The notes under the pieces: model-generated
Told to the model about the DNA's origin: nothing
Database searches by the model: none
Seen by the model: only the letters and a program-made list of their open reading frames with translations
Shown: positions 10,876 through 12,918 of the stretch, in pieces
Layout of the letters: every line of letters begins with the position of its first letter
Position numbering within the stretch: the stretch's first letter is position 1
Position numbers and translations under genes: made by a program
DNA from: an uncultured Bacillota bacterium
GTDB taxonomy: Bacteria > Bacillota > Clostridia > Christensenellales > UBA1242
Reading direction: 5' to 3'
DNA length: 12,918 nucleotides
NCBI GenBank assembly: GCA_937889705.1
Contig: CALBYO010000102.1
Span: forward strand, 1-12,918

Positions 10876-12918
10876 TTACAACTCAATTAAATGACCATTT
10901 CTCAAATTCAAAAGATACATTTTATCCACTTTACGATTAAGATATTGCTCCAACGCAAACGAATATATTTTTAATTGATTTTTATATTTTGCTTTTAATT
11001 TTTCATCATTATTAATAAATGAATACTTGTAATCAATTAATGTCACCTTATTGCCAAGTGCAAAGAAATCAATTATTCCTTGAATCAACACTTTTTCCGT
11101 GCTGCCAGAATTTAAAACTTGCATTGGTGAAGCGTTTATCATAAATTTCTTTTCCTTGTAAACCTTGCTATCTCCAACAATTTGTTTTATCTCTTTAAGC
11201 GCATTAAAACATAAATTGCTTGAAAGTTTAACAAAGTCGTTTTCTAGTTGCACACCATTTTCGAGATAATTTTCAAAGATATCTTGACAAATACGTTTAA
11301 GCGAACTCAAATCGGTTTCAAAATTTGCCCTTTCCATAATTTCATGAAAAGCATTTCCAATTTCAACCCCACTTTGAATTCCTTGCAAGTGTTCAGTTAT
11401 TTGCAATGTATTAGGCACGATATTCAAACTTTCATACTCGTTTTCATCTTTTATAATTTCTGAAACAGATGTTTTTTGAGCAAGAGTGCTGAGTTCGCTT
11501 TTGAAATCAAACCTGCTTAATTTCTCAATATTTTCAATGACATTTTCCTTTTGTATTTCAGAAAGCGGAAGTTCATTATCTAAACTTCTCTCTTCAAAAT
11601 CATTTACAAAACGAATAGTAAAATCTTTTTCTTCAATATCTCGATGCGCGTTTATTGCGTCAATTTGTGCTTCGTTTAACGAGCCTAAAATATATGTCAT
11701 ATAATTGTCGTCAACAAAAGTCAAATTATTTTCGCTTACTTTAACTATGTCATCAAAATCACCTTGTGCTGTCAAATACAAGTGATTTTTCGCACGCGTC
11801 ATACCAACATATAGCAGCCTTAAACTTTCGGCAAGGTCAAGCGACTTTTCTTTAATTTTGATCGCTTTTTCAAAAATCGAAATATTTTCATCTTCGTTAA
11901 TTTTTAAAGCAATGCCCAAATTTTTATTAATTTTAATATCTGCCGCGTTTGGCATATTTTTGAAAATTGATTTTCCAAGGCCTGCCAAAAATACAATATT
12001 ATATTCCAATCCTTTACTTGCATGAATGGTTGTAATATTAATTTTGTCAAGTCCACTGCTCAAATTTTGCTCAACTTTTAAAGTTGAATTTTCATTTATC
12101 AAATTTAAAAGCAATATCAAATTGTCGTTGTACTTGCTTGTTTCAACAAAGTTTAAAAAACTTTGCATCATCTGTTTTTCTTCTTCAAAATTATCAATCT
12201 CATCGGCAAAATCTAAAAACTTTGAATTTTTCACAAGCCAATTTAAAGATTTATATGCACCTTCAATTTCAATTTTAATTTTAAAGTTATCAATAAGATA
12301 TTCGCACAATTTTAATTTTTCGCTTATTTGGTCTTCTTTATTTTCTTCCAAATATCTTAAACATGCCGCAAAAAAATCTTCTTCATTAGTTTTCAACTTA
12401 ATTTTTGCCATTTCGTCAAAACTAAGCGCACAAAATCTATTTAAAAACGCTGAATAATCAATGTCTGAATAATAATCAGTTGCAAGCGTCAAAGCAGAAA
12501 TCAGCGCCAAAACAAGTTTTGATTTTTTCAAATCTTTCTCTGCGTTCAACATGTATGGCACGCCATTGTCTTCAAATATACTTGCTAAACTATCTGATAA
12601 ATTTCCTCTTGACCTAACTAAAATTGTTATATCGCTATATTTAATTTTCCTAAATGCCTTCAATTTATCGTCATAGATTTGCCTGTCCAAAAGTTTGCAA
12701 ATTTCGTCAAAAATCATTATCGCTTCTTCGCTATAACTTATCTTTTTTGTTGGTGCATCAAAAACTTTATAAAGTTCAAGAATTCTTTCTTCTGACTCGC
12801 TCTTTTTATTGCATAACAAAATATTAACAGGTGCAAACTCTGTTGGAATTTTTGCATAAGGCTGAAATTTTGAAGTGTTTGTATAATCAAGTCCAGCCGT
12901 TTTTTCTGTCATGATATT
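10876..12918 (-). CDS. addA: ATP-dependent helicase/nuclease subunit AddA, 3' part (cut by window edge)
   Basis: AddA is the helicase-nuclease half of the AddAB complex, which processes double-strand breaks for recombination. About 680 of the usual ~1200 residues are present; the reading frame stays open through 12918, and the ATG at 12910-12912 is an internal Met (the MTEKTAGLDY segment lies inside the helicase domain of family members). Counting from that Met: UvrD-type motif IV region ITILVRSRG (95-103), motif V TTIHASKGLEYNIVF (294-308), motif VI LLYVGMTRAKNHLYL (366-380), and the RecB-like nuclease with His523, GIID (Asp615), LIDYK (Asp627/Lys629) and QLKIY (Gln646/Tyr650), all intact. 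The Walker motifs lie outside the window. addB, usually upstream, would also be outside. Confidence 0.95.
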   Translation of the reverse strand, partial: NIMTEKTAGLDYTNTSKFQPYAKIPTEFAPVNILLCNKKSESEERILELYKVFDAPTKKISYSEEAIMIFDEICKLLDRQIYDDKLKAFRKIKYSDITILVRSRGNLSDSLASIFEDNGVPYMLNAEKDLKKSKLVLALISALTLATDYYSDIDYSAFLNRFCALSFDEMAKIKLKTNEEDFFAACLRYLEENKEDQISEKLKLCEYLIDNFKIKIEIEGAYKSLNWLVKNSKFLDFADEIDNFEEEKQMMQSFLNFVETSKYNDNLILLLNLINENSTLKVEQNLSSGLDKINITTIHASKGLEYNIVFLAGLGKSIFKNMPNAADIKINKNLGIALKINEDENISIFEKAIKIKEKSLDLAESLRLLYVGMTRAKNHLYLTAQGDFDDIVKVSENNLTFVDDNYMTYILGSLNEAQIDAINAHRDIEEKDFTIRFVNDFEERSLDNELPLSEIQKENVIENIEKLSRFDFKSELSTLAQKTSVSEIIKDENEYESLNIVPNTLQITEHLQGIQSGVEIGNAFHEIMERANFETDLSSLKRICQDIFENYLENGVQLENDFVKLSSNLCFNALKEIKQIVGDSKVYKEKKFMINASPMQVLNSGSTEKVLIQGIIDFFALGNKVTLIDYKYSFINNDEKLKAKYKNQLKIYSFALEQYLNRKVDKMYLLNLRNGHLIEL

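Noticed and set aside
1..12918. Alternative genetic code, because no TGA stop was seen
   Set aside because: Only nine complete stops are visible, tryptophan codons inspected are TGG, and AT-rich genomes favour TAA anyway.
1..12918. CRISPR arrays, tRNA or rRNA genes, insertion sequences
   Set aside because: No regular spacer-repeat pattern, no recognisable tRNA or rRNA segments, and no transposase frame or terminal inverted repeats were found by reading.

Overview
The window is AT-rich chromosomal DNA, probably from an uncultured, low-G+C Bacillota (Clostridia-like, gut type). The guess rests on A/T-ending codons, strong Shine-Dalgarno (SD) sites of the AGGAGG type on several genes, sigma-A-like promoters, an AddA-type recombination helicase/nuclease and an XRE regulator of a clostridial kind. 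Nothing fixes genus or species. Of nine complete stop codons inspected, eight are TAA and one is TAG.

Layout. Positions 1-231 are intergenic: a small terminator, a palindrome and the promoter of an XRE regulator (232-579, +). A perfect 12-bp bidirectional terminator (581-608) separates it from serS (614-1891, -), whose SerRS has archaeal/eukaryote-like motif 3. Divergent from serS is a compact alkyladenine DNA glycosylase (1993-2502, +). It meets tail to tail (4 bp overlap) an apparently intact phage terminase large subunit (2499-3959, -). An SH3-like single-pass membrane protein (4033-4893, +) lies between the terminase and an ArpU/RinA-like HTH protein (4894-5442, -). These two phage-type genes have no other phage genes around them here.

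From 5579 to the end everything is on the minus strand: dnaB (5643-7151) behind an 88-aa two-TM protein (7165-7431) in one operon with a perfect consensus promoter; a lipoprotein with a second, C-terminal membrane anchor (7487-8332); a 765-aa membrane protein with a long coiled coil, a Tyr/Gly 14-residue repeat and six AT-hook motifs (8441-10738); and the 3' part of addA (10876 to the window edge).

Most notable are: (1) the membrane-anchored six-AT-hook protein, a candidate tether of AT-rich DNA to the membrane, with helically phased A-tracts just upstream of its own promoter; (2) a split in translation signals, in which five genes have an SD and the five without one all have a -10-like hexamer 6-9 nt before a plausible ATG (exactly 6 in three cases), suggesting leaderless mRNAs; (3) a solitary TerL and ArpU-like pair in a core-gene neighbourhood. 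Replication and repair functions (DnaB, AddA, DNA glycosylase) recur, but only the dnaB pair clearly forms an operon.
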